Assembly (NCBI RefSeq): GCF_016765585.1
Contig: NZ_JAESWC010000002.1
Span: forward strand, 992,001 to 1,056,000
Direction: 5' to 3'
Source: Clostridium rhizosphaerae
GTDB lineage: Bacteria; Bacillota; Clostridia; Clostridiales; Clostridiaceae
Length of the DNA stretch: 64,000 nt
Positions 51,294 through 59,609 of this stretch are shown piece by piece; within the stretch, counting starts at the first letter, position 1; each line of letters begins with the position of its first letter. The notes beneath the pieces were generated by a model. That model was given only the letters and a program-made list of their open reading frames with translations. It did no database searches and was not told where the DNA came from. Both the position numbers and the translations under genes were made by a program.

Positions 51294-51947
51294 TTAAATT
51301 CTCCCAACAATATTAAAAATAAAAGAAAGTATATACCTTGAAGGTACACCTATTACATAATTTGCTAATGGACTAGCTAAAAATAAAACCATAATAATGA
51401 GCTGATATCTATATATAGTATCTGCAATATTATAAAAGAATTTAGGAAATAAATCTCTTAATATATGAAATCCATCAAAACCGGGTATAGGTATTAAATT
51501 TAGAACAAATAAAGTACAATTTATACTTGCTGAAAGTATGAATATTCTTGTGATAATCCATCTTAAATTTTCATTCATGCTCATACTTCCAGTAAATTTT
51601 ATAAAAAGCGCTAAAAATACTGCTGAAATAAAAGCTAGTATTAAATTAGCAACAGGTCCGGCTAAAGAAACTTTCAAATCATCCTTGTAATACTTTTTGT
51701 AGGCACTAGGATTTGTTTGTACAGGCTTAGCCCATCCAAAGCCAATTATAAGTATCATTAGAAATCCTATTGGATCGATATGAACCAATGGATTTAATGA
51801 AAGTCTTCCTTGAAATCTAGGTGTTTTATCTCCAAGTTTATCTGCCACATAAGCATGAGCATATTCATGAAATGTAAATCCTGCCAGTATACCCGGCAGA
51901 AGAAGCAGTATTTGCAATATTTTATCTTGTAATGCTGTATAGGTCAA
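51294..51947 (-). CDS. Site-2 protease family membrane metalloprotease
   Basis: This 217-residue intramembrane protease of M50 type has HEYAHAYVADKLGD (zinc HExxH) in the first helix region and NLIPIPGFDGFHIL with the third ligand Asp. GRLSLNPLVHIDPIGFL lies between them. It resembles the small YwhC-type S2P proteins without PDZ domains. Translation starts at TTG with AAAGGAGG 7 nt upstream. That ribosome site is the end of a leader repeat array. Substrate unknown. Confidence 0.9.
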   Translation of the reverse strand: MTYTALQDKILQILLLLPGILAGFTFHEYAHAYVADKLGDKTPRFQGRLSLNPLVHIDPIGFLMILIIGFGWAKPVQTNPSAYKKYYKDDLKVSLAGPVANLILAFISAVFLALFIKFTGSMSMNENLRWIITRIFILSASINCTLFVLNLIPIPGFDGFHILRDLFPKFFYNIADTIYRYQLIIMVLFLASPLANYVIGVPSRYILSFIFNIVGRI

Positions 51948-51954
51948 ATTTATT

Positions 51955-52210
51955 CCTCCTTTTAGTCGGAAACACTGAGTAATTTATAACTCTCACTTCC
52001 GCTCGAAAATTACTCGTAAAAGTCAATTTAGGACTTTTACCTCCTTTTACTCGAAACACAGGGTAGTCTCAGACGCTCGTTCCACTTCGCAGACTACCCG
52101 TTGAAGTCCATTTAGGACTTCAACCTCCTTTTAGTCGGAAGCACTGAGCAATTAAAGATTACTCGCTTCCGCTCGCTAATTGCTCGTTAAAGTACAATTA
52201 AGACTTTTAT
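51955..52210 (-). repeat. Tandem array of three SD-linked leader repeats
   Basis: Three units end with SDs at 51955-51963, 52040-52048 and 52124-52132 (read on the - strand). Their first hairpins are at 52016-52040, 52100-52124 (GTTGAAGTCC-TAAAT-GGACTTCAAC) and 52186-52210 (degenerate). Stems are GAGTAATTT/AAATTACTC, GGGTAGTCT/AGACTACCC and GAGCAATTA/TAATTGCTC. The loop-to-3' pairing CGGAAGC with GCTTCCG is perfect in the third unit and changes to G-U forms in the others. The SD nearest the gene serves the S2P start. The 84-85 nt spacing matches the array at 3178. Confidence 0.87.
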
Positions 52211-52276
52211 CATCTATAATAGTAATAAGTTTATTTTATAATTTTTCCTGTAAATTGTATAGTCAAAATGTAAAAT

Positions 52277-52300
52277 AAGAGCAAGGCCTACGCCTTACTC
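52277..52300 (-). terminator. Intrinsic terminator
   Basis: GAGTAAGGC and GCCTTGCTC (one T-G pair) form a stem overlapping the stop codon, followed by TTATTTTAC on the - strand. Confidence 0.7.
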
Positions 52301-53371
52301 CTTAGAATTAAAGCTTATTTTGTAAAGTTTTCCGTCCGAAAGAGATATTGCACCATTTTCATACATTTGAATAAGCTTTCCTTTATAAGTTATTTCTTTG
52401 TTGCTCATGATATTAGTGATAGTACCCTTTAAGTTGTCATTTACATATATGTCACCATTACTAGATACAAATATATCTTTCTTATCTACCACATTCTTTA
52501 ACTCTATACTTCTCCAAGTATCCATACTGTCTTTAACAAGTCCGTAATAAACTTTCTTTATCTTATTGTTTTCAACCGCACCTATATAAAGTTTATCTTC
52601 GTCATCTGTTCCAACTAAACAAGTGTTAGTAACTCCCTTTATAGTTATTGCCTTATTTATACCAGTAGTATAAACCTTATGATAAGTTAAGTCTTCATAC
52701 GCGAGCCTTGCTTGATGCGGAAATGTATTTATATTGCCAACTGAGTTACTGTTTACTTTTAAACTGCTTATTTGAGCCATTCTATTCATTTCATAAAAAC
52801 TGCTTCTACCATTTTTAATATTCTTATTAGAAATTTTTATATAGATAACTCCAGTAAGTCTTGACATTTCTAAATCATCAACATCTGATTGCTTGTCAGA
52901 AAGATTTATTAAAGTTGGCTTGCCGCTGTTATCGTTAGCAATATCTTTCTTTTTATTCTTTTCAGCATCATAATTAGAAAAGGTTATAGTTGATTGTTTT
53001 GATGTGGACTTTTTCTCAGCTATAAGTATATTATTGACATCTGGAAGCCACATATAGTAAGAGAATTTTTTATCACTATCAAACTCAACCTGCTTCTTAT
53101 CTCCAGTTATAGTATTTACAACATATAATGTTTCATCTGAAAAATATGCAACATACTTTCCATCAGAAGAAATATTAATATTCTTTGCAGCTTCAGGTAT
53201 ATTTATTTCTATATCTTTATTTGCTATTACTTGTTTAGCAGGTTCTTCTACTTTCTTTATATCAACATTGGATTCAGTAACAAAATAAAATCTATCTAAA
53301 TAAAAAAGAACCCCAGCTTGTAAAAATATAGATATTAAAATCCATACCCCTACTTTTTTAAACTTCTTCAT
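52295..53371 (-). CDS. Membrane-anchored protein with beta-propeller-like ectodomain
   Basis: This 358-residue protein has one N-terminal signal anchor (about 7-27) and an outer region of repeated strands. Examples are NISSDGKYVAYFSDETLYVVNTITGDKKQV and YYMWLPDVNNILIAEKK, which recall TolB/WD40-like blades. I recognise no exact family. AAGGAGAG precedes the ATG. It follows the NAGPA-type gene after 13 nt, so the two are an operon and probably work together at the cell surface. Confidence 0.75.
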   Translation of the reverse strand: MKKFKKVGVWILISIFLQAGVLFYLDRFYFVTESNVDIKKVEEPAKQVIANKDIEINIPEAAKNINISSDGKYVAYFSDETLYVVNTITGDKKQVEFDSDKKFSYYMWLPDVNNILIAEKKSTSKQSTITFSNYDAEKNKKKDIANDNSGKPTLINLSDKQSDVDDLEMSRLTGVIYIKISNKNIKNGRSSFYEMNRMAQISSLKVNSNSVGNINTFPHQARLAYEDLTYHKVYTTGINKAITIKGVTNTCLVGTDDEDKLYIGAVENNKIKKVYYGLVKDSMDTWRSIELKNVVDKKDIFVSSNGDIYVNDNLKGTITNIMSNKEITYKGKLIQMYENGAISLSDGKLYKISFNSKE

Positions 53372-53384
53372 GCTTCACTCTCCT

Positions 53385-54419
53385 TTACTTCTCAACATAA
53401 ACTGATGTAGCTACAGTTCTCTCACCAAGTGGATCACTAGGCTCATTTATTACTTCACCTTCGTAATACATTGTAGAAGAAGAGCCTCCATCTAGGTTAA
53501 CTGCATTCCATGCTCCTGCTTTATATAAAATTTGTTGTACGTCCTGAAGACTTGCCCCTAACTTTGTGCCTTGTCTTCCATCTATAACAAGCATCAAAAT
53601 TGTTCCATCCTGTTTTTGTCCTATTGCAGTTCTTGGATTTGGTCCTGGATCTAAACCCTTTTGAAGCTTTCCATTAATTATCAAAGGAGGACCAAAACTT
53701 ATTGCTTCTTTTACCCCAGCCTTCTTTAAATCAGAAAGACTCTTTTCTCCAACTATTAATAAACCATCCTTTGTTAAAGCCATTACACTACCTTTTGTAT
53801 TCTCGCTTTGATCTTTATAAAGAACCTGTCCATTTGAAATAACAAGTCCAGTAGGATATCCACCGGTTCCAGCCCAAAGAGTTCCATCTGAAGACTTATC
53901 AGTAAAACCTCCTCCATTTATTGCTGCAACTGCATTATTCTCTTTAGCCATCTGACTTGTTCTTTCTCCCTCTTTTCCAAGCTTTTTAGTCATGGCAACC
54001 CTTACTCGAGACGGGTCCTTTATCTCCAACATATATCCATCGAATTTCTTTCCTGGAATATCATATCTAGTTATAGAACTATCGTGCTGGTTGGATATTT
54101 TAATGTCGCTTACATGCTGTTCTTCTGAACTTACATTTACCCAGCTGCCAGCATTTGATGTATCTCTTCCTAAAATCTGGTTTATCTTTTTATCTGATAA
54201 AAATATTGTAGCAAAATATTGATGTGTTCTTGTCTGCATTATAGCAGCTACCATGGATTTTTTTACATTTTCAAATGGTCCGTAGTATAACATAAACGGT
54301 CCTGTAAATGCAGTAAATATAACTTCAAATGCTATGAAAAATATAAACAATCTCCATGAAAACTTTTTTCTTTTAGTTTTTTTAGTATTTTTACTAATAC
54401 TATCTCTATTTTGTGCCAT
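53385..54419 (-). CDS. Phosphodiester glycosidase (NAGPA) domain protein
   Basis: This 344-residue protein has a basic N terminus, one anchor helix (about 22-45) and a NAGPA/YigE-type domain. NAVAAINGGGFTDKSSDGT, SFGPPLIINGKLQKG, NPRTAIGQKQDGTILMLVIDGRQ and AVNLDGGSSSTMYY are typical. The family cleaves or modifies GlcNAc-phosphodiester links and is often tied to exopolysaccharide or wall polymers. GGGGATGG precedes the ATG. It is first of a two-gene operon with the propeller-like protein. Confidence 0.9.
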   Translation of the reverse strand: MAQNRDSISKNTKKTKRKKFSWRLFIFFIAFEVIFTAFTGPFMLYYGPFENVKKSMVAAIMQTRTHQYFATIFLSDKKINQILGRDTSNAGSWVNVSSEEQHVSDIKISNQHDSSITRYDIPGKKFDGYMLEIKDPSRVRVAMTKKLGKEGERTSQMAKENNAVAAINGGGFTDKSSDGTLWAGTGGYPTGLVISNGQVLYKDQSENTKGSVMALTKDGLLIVGEKSLSDLKKAGVKEAISFGPPLIINGKLQKGLDPGPNPRTAIGQKQDGTILMLVIDGRQGTKLGASLQDVQQILYKAGAWNAVNLDGGSSSTMYYEGEVINEPSDPLGERTVATSVYVEK

Positions 54420-54572
54420 TGTTCACCATCCCCTAATATAATTTAATATCTATATTTTTAAAACTCAGCTTTTATGTTAATTAAAATACAAACTCTATTC
54501 TACTATAAAACTATTATATTTTAAATAGTGTTTATAAGTATTTATTGTTAAAAGTATGCTTTTTATGAAACA

Positions 54573-54601
54573 ATAAAGACATGCTAAAGCATGTCTTTAT
54601 C
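54573..54601. terminator. Bidirectional-looking intrinsic terminator
   Basis: ATAAAGACATGCT and AGCATGTCTTTAT form a 13-bp stem, lying after the PhoH gene on the - strand. Confidence 0.8.
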
Positions 54602-54602
54602 A

Positions 54603-55979
54603 TTATAACCTTCTTGATGACTCATATGCAAGCGGCGATCTCTCACACTCATCGTATTTAAGCGTTACTTGGCAGCAAAGTTCGCTGCCTTTCATTTTTT
54701 CTGCTGCGTAACACAATCCATTTGATCTGGAATCTAAGTATGCATGATCAATCTGATCTGGATCTCCAATTAATATAAGTTTAGTTCCTTCACCAACTCT
54801 TGTTATTATTGCTTTAATTTGCTTAGGTGAGAGATTTTGAGCCTCATCTATTATTACCCAATTTTTAACTATTGAACGACCTCTCAAAAATGCAACAGCT
54901 TCGGTAGTAATAATCTTTCTATCAAATAGCTCTCTTACTTTATCATCAAGCTCTTTTTCATCCTTATATCTTTCTTTTTCATCAGAATCTACAAGAATTT
55001 GCAAGTTATCAAATATCGGTCTCATGAATGGTGATATTTTCTCTTGCTCTGTTCCTGGTAGAAAACCTATTTCCTCATCCATAGTTACATTTGGCCTGCA
55101 TACCAGTATTCTTCTGTATTGCCCTGTGTTCTCCTCCATTACCTTTTGGAGTCCTACAGCTAAAGAAAACAATGTCTTAGCAGTCCCAGCGGGACCTTTA
55201 ACTATAACAAGGGGAACTTTATCAGCATCCATATAAAGAGCTTCAAGCATAAACTTTTGTCCTACATTTCTTGGCGATATTCCTAGCGGACTATTTTCTT
55301 TGAAAATCAGTGGTACTATTTCTTTTCCATCATATCTTGCTAAAGCAGTTTTCCTTTGATTTTCTATAGAATGAATAATTAAAAACTGATTAACAAAAAG
55401 TTCAGGCATCGAATACTGACCAGTATCAGAACAATAGTACATCAAATCTTCAGGTAACAAAACTCTCTTTTGATAAAATTCATCAAGCTTAACTGAAGAA
55501 GTGAAAACCTCAATTCTCCCTGTATATTGACTTTCATATTCAGGAACCATTTTTTCATAAAAATCTTCTGCATCTATATCAACCGTATCTGCTTTAATTC
55601 TCTCAAAAATGTCTTTAGTAACAAGACAAACATCTTCCCCCTGTTCCTGAAGTCCCTTGCATACTTGAATTATTCTATTATCAGGTTTATTTTTGTTCCA
55701 CACCGGAGGTATTTCGGCACTTAAGTGATTCATTTCAACTCTAAGTTTACCTCCGCCCGGAAGCTCAATACCTTTATTTAATTTCCCCTGCTTTCTAAGT
55801 TTATCTATTATTCTTGCTGAGTGTCTTGCATTTGCCCCTAAATCACTTTTATCTTTTTTATAAGCATCTAATTCCTCTAACACTACCTCAGGTATAACCA
55901 CATCATTTTCACCAAAGGAAAAAATAGCATTAGGTGAATAAAGAATAACATTAGTATCTAAAACATAAGTTCTTTTCAA
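54603..55979 (-). CDS. PIN-PhoH fusion protein (YlaK/PhoH2-like)
   Basis: This 458-residue protein joins an N-terminal PIN RNase domain (YVLDTNVILYSPNAIFSFGENDVVIPEVVLEELD, acidic residues conserved) to a PhoH ATPase domain. Walker A is VKGPAGTAKTLFSLAVGLQ and Walker B VIIDEAQNLSPKQIK, with LIGDPDQIDHAYLD beyond. PhoH2-type proteins act as RNA helicase/RNases. Translation starts at TTG with AAAGGGGAT about 8 nt upstream. It is a single gene divergent from perR. Confidence 0.93.
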   Translation of the reverse strand: MKRTYVLDTNVILYSPNAIFSFGENDVVIPEVVLEELDAYKKDKSDLGANARHSARIIDKLRKQGKLNKGIELPGGGKLRVEMNHLSAEIPPVWNKNKPDNRIIQVCKGLQEQGEDVCLVTKDIFERIKADTVDIDAEDFYEKMVPEYESQYTGRIEVFTSSVKLDEFYQKRVLLPEDLMYYCSDTGQYSMPELFVNQFLIIHSIENQRKTALARYDGKEIVPLIFKENSPLGISPRNVGQKFMLEALYMDADKVPLVIVKGPAGTAKTLFSLAVGLQKVMEENTGQYRRILVCRPNVTMDEEIGFLPGTEQEKISPFMRPIFDNLQILVDSDEKERYKDEKELDDKVRELFDRKIITTEAVAFLRGRSIVKNWVIIDEAQNLSPKQIKAIITRVGEGTKLILIGDPDQIDHAYLDSRSNGLCYAAEKMKGSELCCQVTLKYDECERSPLAYESSRRL

Positions 55980-56142
55980 TATATAATCCCCTTTCTTTAA
56001 GCTTTATTGAAATGCGCATTTTTGTTTAGGCGGAGTATTGAGAAAAATCTTTATTACTACTATAATATGATTAAGTAAATAAAATGAGTAAAATAATTGT
56101 TAAAATAAATAAATTATAAACTTAAATTTAAAAAACCTTTTC

Positions 56143-56172
56143 TTTGACAATAAATAATTTTTATTATATAAT
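56143..56172 (+). promoter_or_regulatory. Promoter of the PerR-like gene
   Basis: TTGACA (56143-56148) and TATAAT (56167-56172) are separated by 18 nt. The palindromic ATTATATAAT overlapping the -10 resembles half of a PerR box (TTATAATNATTATAA), which would allow autoregulation. Confidence 0.6.
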
Positions 56173-56202
56173 ATAATTAACTATATAGTAAGGATGGTGT
56201 AT

Positions 56203-56628
56203 ATGAATAACTTATCTGAAGTATTTAAAGAAAAAAAGCTTAAGTTGACTCCTCAGCGTATTGCAGTATATAAATATTTAAAATCAACAAAAGAACATCC
56301 ATCTGCTGAAGTTATATATAAAGCTCTTCAGCCAGAATATCCTACAATGAGCCTTGCTACGGTATACAAAGCACTAAAAACTCTTGTAGAAGTAGGTTTA
56401 GTTCAAGAAATTAATGTTGGTGAAGGCAATTTCAGATACGATGGAATGGTTTGTCCACACTCTCACATTCAGTGTTTAAGCTGTGGAAGAGTTGATGACA
56501 TTGCAGGTTTTTGCTTTAATGATTTAAATGATACCGTTAAGGGACAAACAGATTATGAGGTAATGACTAGTCAGGTATATTTTTATGGATTATGCAGAGA
56601 CTGCAAAAACAACAAAAAAGATGAATAA
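56203..56628 (+). CDS. perR: Fur family regulator, PerR type
   Basis: This 141-residue metalloregulator has an N-terminal winged helix (KLTPQRIAVYKYLKSTKEHPSAEVIYKALQPEYPTMSLATVYKALKTLVEVGLV) and a dimerization domain with two CxxC zinc pairs (CLSCG and CRDC). The regulatory metal residues FRYDGMVCPHSHIQCLSCGRVDDI include Asp and His at positions typical of PerR. PerR senses peroxide by iron-catalysed histidine oxidation. The start at 56203 has AAGGA 8 nt upstream; an ATG three codons earlier overlaps it. Confidence 0.88.
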   Translation: MNNLSEVFKEKKLKLTPQRIAVYKYLKSTKEHPSAEVIYKALQPEYPTMSLATVYKALKTLVEVGLVQEINVGEGNFRYDGMVCPHSHIQCLSCGRVDDIAGFCFNDLNDTVKGQTDYEVMTSQVYFYGLCRDCKNNKKDE

Positions 56629-56633
56629 ATCAA

Positions 56634-56676
56634 AAGGATATGCCAGATTAAGTTTAAATCTAACATATCCTTTTTT
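56634..56676. terminator. Bidirectional intrinsic terminator
   Basis: AAAGGATATG and CATATCCTTT enclose a further AGATT...AATCT pairing, followed by TTTTTT on the + strand. It lies between convergent genes. Confidence 0.8.
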
Positions 56677-57923
56677 TATTTATAAACCTCATTTACAATA
56701 TCCTGCCATTCACTACCACTATATTTTCCACTTAGTATATTATCTACTTTTGAAGATATAGCGCCTCTGAATTTTTTAGGAAGGCTATAAATATAGGCTA
56801 TATTATTATCACTTGAACTTAATAGATGTTTTTCTATACTGGCACCAATTCCTGATAACTTTTCATTACTCTTCTTGCTGCCAGTAACAAAACCTTTCTT
56901 CACAAGTTTCTCTTGCGTCTTTTCATCAAGTATAAATTTGACAAGTTTTCCTGCCTCTTCTGAATTTTTCCCATTGCTTGGAATAGACATTATACTGTTT
57001 ATTATAACCGGAACTGTACCCTTTTGGTTATTTAATACTGAGTAATCCTCTACTATTCCAATCTTTCCGTCTTTTAGCTCATTATAATAATAAGAGGTAC
57101 TTATAACTAAAGGTACTGATCCATTAGTAAGAGAAGTAAAGGTACTGTCATTGCCTAGTTCAAATAAACTTTTATTTATAGATAAGTATTTAACAGCTGC
57201 ATTGATCCCATCAAAAATCCCCTGCATTTCCTTTTTATTTTTATACTCTTCTTTATTATCATAAATATTATCTAAGTCTGATACTTTAATTATATTACTA
57301 GCAGCAACTGTAGATAATGCAGTATTAATATCTAAATCCTCCCCCACTACTACAGGAATTTTTATGTTATTTGCGGTTAATTTTTTAATCACAGCTTCCA
57401 TGTCTTTTATATTAGTAGGTTGAGATACACCTAGTTTATTTAATGCATCTGTATTATAAAAAATCTCCATAGTATAAGGAATCATCCCTAAACCATAATA
57501 CTTTTCCCCCACTCTCCCGTAACTTGTAACAACTTTATAAAATTTATCTCCTATTTTATTTTTTTCATAATATTGCCCCATATCACTAATAAGTCCTTTT
57601 CTAGCTAATTCCATCATTGTATTTCTATTTGTTATTATTACATCAGCTTCTGTGCCTTTACTTATATCTTCTTCAATACTTCCATCAGTTCCTAGTACAT
57701 CATTGACTTTAAGATTTGACTTTGGATTTTCTTTCTTATACTCTTCGGTTAAAAACTTAATTATATTTAGAGAATTTTTATCTTTAATATCTACATATAC
57801 ATTTAACGACTTTTCCTTGCTTTCTCCAGAACTACTTTTCTTTTGGCAGCCATTTGAGGTTATACAAAGAAAAATAACCAGTATAAGCGAAATTGATTTA
57901 TTTATTCTCAACTTACAACTCAC
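56676..57923 (-). CDS. Extracellular solute-binding lipoprotein (family 1)
   Basis: This 415-residue lipoprotein has a signal sequence with lipobox TSNGC and the fold of ABC sugar-type binding proteins. Examples are LNVYVDIKDKNSLNIIKFLTEEYKKENPKSNLKVND, ADVIITNRNTMMELARKGLI and LGMIPYTMEIFYNTDALNKLGVSQPTNIKDME. No permease or ATPase genes adjoin, so it is an orphan receptor or serves a distant transporter. GTG at 57923 has GGAGGGG 5 nt upstream; a TTG four codons later is an alternative. It follows the DUF2383-like gene after 14 nt. Confidence 0.85.
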   Translation of the reverse strand: MSCKLRINKSISLILVIFLCITSNGCQKKSSSGESKEKSLNVYVDIKDKNSLNIIKFLTEEYKKENPKSNLKVNDVLGTDGSIEEDISKGTEADVIITNRNTMMELARKGLISDMGQYYEKNKIGDKFYKVVTSYGRVGEKYYGLGMIPYTMEIFYNTDALNKLGVSQPTNIKDMEAVIKKLTANNIKIPVVVGEDLDINTALSTVAASNIIKVSDLDNIYDNKEEYKNKKEMQGIFDGINAAVKYLSINKSLFELGNDSTFTSLTNGSVPLVISTSYYYNELKDGKIGIVEDYSVLNNQKGTVPVIINSIMSIPSNGKNSEEAGKLVKFILDEKTQEKLVKKGFVTGSKKSNEKLSGIGASIEKHLLSSSDNNIAYIYSLPKKFRGAISSKVDNILSGKYSGSEWQDIVNEVYK

Positions 57924-57937
57924 CTGCCCCTCCTGTT

Positions 57938-58366
57938 TTAAATTGTTTTAAGTATTTTATTAATCTTATTTATTCTTTCTCTATCTTCTTTTAATAATTT
58001 TTCAATATCTGGTTGTATACTTTCGCTAAACTCTGATAAATATTTTTCAGTGTACTTTGCAGCCATTAACTCTCCTTTATGAACCTCCTTTAACACAGCT
58101 TTTGGATCACTTTTAAACATTAACTTTACGGAGGTCATAAGTTCTGCCATTTTCCCCTGAAATCCTATTTCGCTGCCTATTTCTATATCTCTATGCTTCA
58201 TTATATTTTCAAGTCTTGTTTTATGCCTTATATGTTCACTCTGAAAACTCTCAACTTCTTTTTTATATTTTCCTTCTGGAAGCTTTTTAATATACTTTTC
58301 ATATATGTTTATCCCCATATTTTCACCCCTGAGCATTTTAGTCAAATACATTTCATCATTATTCAT
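57938..58366 (-). CDS. DUF2383-type ferritin-like helical protein
   Basis: This 142-residue four-helix protein resembles DUF2383/PA2169. The helix pairs are YLTKMLRGENMGINIYEKYIKKLPEG, SFQSEHIRHKTRLENIM, VLKEVHKGELMAAKYTEKYLSEF and IEKLLKEDRERINKIN. Glu and His residues at helix centres could bind metal, but a full diiron site is not evident. GAGGAGG lies 7 nt before the ATG. It is first of an operon with the solute-binding protein. Confidence 0.75.
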   Translation of the reverse strand: MNNDEMYLTKMLRGENMGINIYEKYIKKLPEGKYKKEVESFQSEHIRHKTRLENIMKHRDIEIGSEIGFQGKMAELMTSVKLMFKSDPKAVLKEVHKGELMAAKYTEKYLSEFSESIQPDIEKLLKEDRERINKINKILKTI

Positions 58367-58465
58367 ACAAATACCTCCTCGTATTTCTTATAAACCTATA
58401 AATTTATTTTGTGTAGAATAATTAAATATATAATTCTTTCATATAATTAAATGGAGGTGATTTAT

Positions 58466-59416
58466 ATGAAATTAAGGGTAATATTTCTAAAGAAAAAACA
58501 TATTTATTATGCAGTTTTAACATCAATCATTTTAATCCTATTAATAATCCTTCTTCTAACCAAAAAGACTACTCCAACCTTTAATACACTTGTTGCCAAT
58601 AATAAGTTGGTACAAGCTGATTTAAATGGTGACGGCAAAAGAGACATTCTTTATATTAAGACAGAAAAGGATAAATATTATATGGAAGTGAACACAGGAG
58701 AAAAAAGCCTTTATCTAGAACCAGACAAAAAGCTTCCTACCTCAGGAACTTACGATGAATTTAATCCACTTAAGGTTACTTTAATGGATATAACTAGAGA
58801 TAAGACACCAGAAATTTTTATACAATCTGCTCAAAAGGAAACACCTGTACAACATGTATTTCTTTGGAACAATGGTGGATTTCAAGATATTTTCTGCAGC
58901 TCAAATAGCATTATCGGCTTTGCAGATGTAAGTAATAATAAAACTCCCAAGTTTTTATCTGGTAAATTAACCGCAAATAAAATTGAAATTGCTACATATA
59001 TGTACATGCATGATAAGAAAAAATTAGAAAATGTAGTATTCAACTATAAGGATAATTTTATGGGAAGAGATAGTATATTTTCACTTATCAAATATATTGA
59101 AGCTCTTCCAGGAAGCGAAGGGAATAAACCTTCTAATATATTTTATCCTGGTTTAAGCGGTCAGGATATATCAGTTATTGGCAAGCTTTCAGGAGAAAAT
59201 AATACATACATATTCCAAAATTGTGTTTTTAAAGATAATAAATCTGATAAAAATGGTGAAATTTCAGAAATTATTTGGACACTAAACTTTAAGGCCGTAT
59301 CTAATATATCAAAGGATAAGATTAAAAATTACGCTTTAAACGTAACCTTAAAACCTCAAGGAAAAGCTGATGAAAATAATTATTATAAAGTTAATTCAAT
59401 AAATTTAGAGCAATAA
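58466..59416 (+). CDS. Exported FG-GAP/VCBS-repeat protein
   Basis: This 316-residue protein has an N-terminal signal anchor (about 10-35) and then VQADLNGDGKRDILYI, the DxNxDGxxD calcium loop of FG-GAP/VCBS repeats. A second degenerate repeat follows (VTLMDITRDKTPEIFIQ). Such proteins form beta propellers at the cell surface. ATG at 58466 has GGAGGTG 6 nt upstream. It is divergent from the DUF2383 gene. Confidence 0.78.
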   Translation: MKLRVIFLKKKHIYYAVLTSIILILLIILLLTKKTTPTFNTLVANNKLVQADLNGDGKRDILYIKTEKDKYYMEVNTGEKSLYLEPDKKLPTSGTYDEFNPLKVTLMDITRDKTPEIFIQSAQKETPVQHVFLWNNGGFQDIFCSSNSIIGFADVSNNKTPKFLSGKLTANKIEIATYMYMHDKKKLENVVFNYKDNFMGRDSIFSLIKYIEALPGSEGNKPSNIFYPGLSGQDISVIGKLSGENNTYIFQNCVFKDNKSDKNGEISEIIWTLNFKAVSNISKDKIKNYALNVTLKPQGKADENNYYKVNSINLEQ

Positions 59417-59426
59417 GATATTTTTT

Positions 59427-59540
59427 AAATAAAAACAAAAGGGACCGTGGTTAGCGGTCCCAAGGGGGATGGGGGGTTCTAGCATTAAATGAAAGCGTAA
59501 TGCTTTCATTATATGCTTTGGAGATTTAATCTCCAATTTA
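59427..59540 (-). ncRNA. Candidate C-rich small RNA or structured 3' UTR
   Basis: On the - strand three hairpins follow one another: TTGGAGATT/AATCTCCAA, TGAAAGC/GCTTTCA and the terminator GGGACCG/CGGTCCC (59441-59461) with TTTTGTTTTTATTT after it. Between the second and third lies CCCCCCATCCCCCTTG, able to pair with Shine-Dalgarno sequences. A weak SigF-like GTATA and GGTCAATATTA stand upstream (59576, 59557). It could instead be the 3' end of the YafY-family mRNA. Sporulation RNAs of the CsfG type have been described in spore formers, but I cannot confirm identity. Confidence 0.5.
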
Positions 59541-59609
59541 CATTATTAATATTGACCATTATTAGTAGTTTTATACACCATTTTTAAAATTTTTAATCAA
59601 TCATATTGA

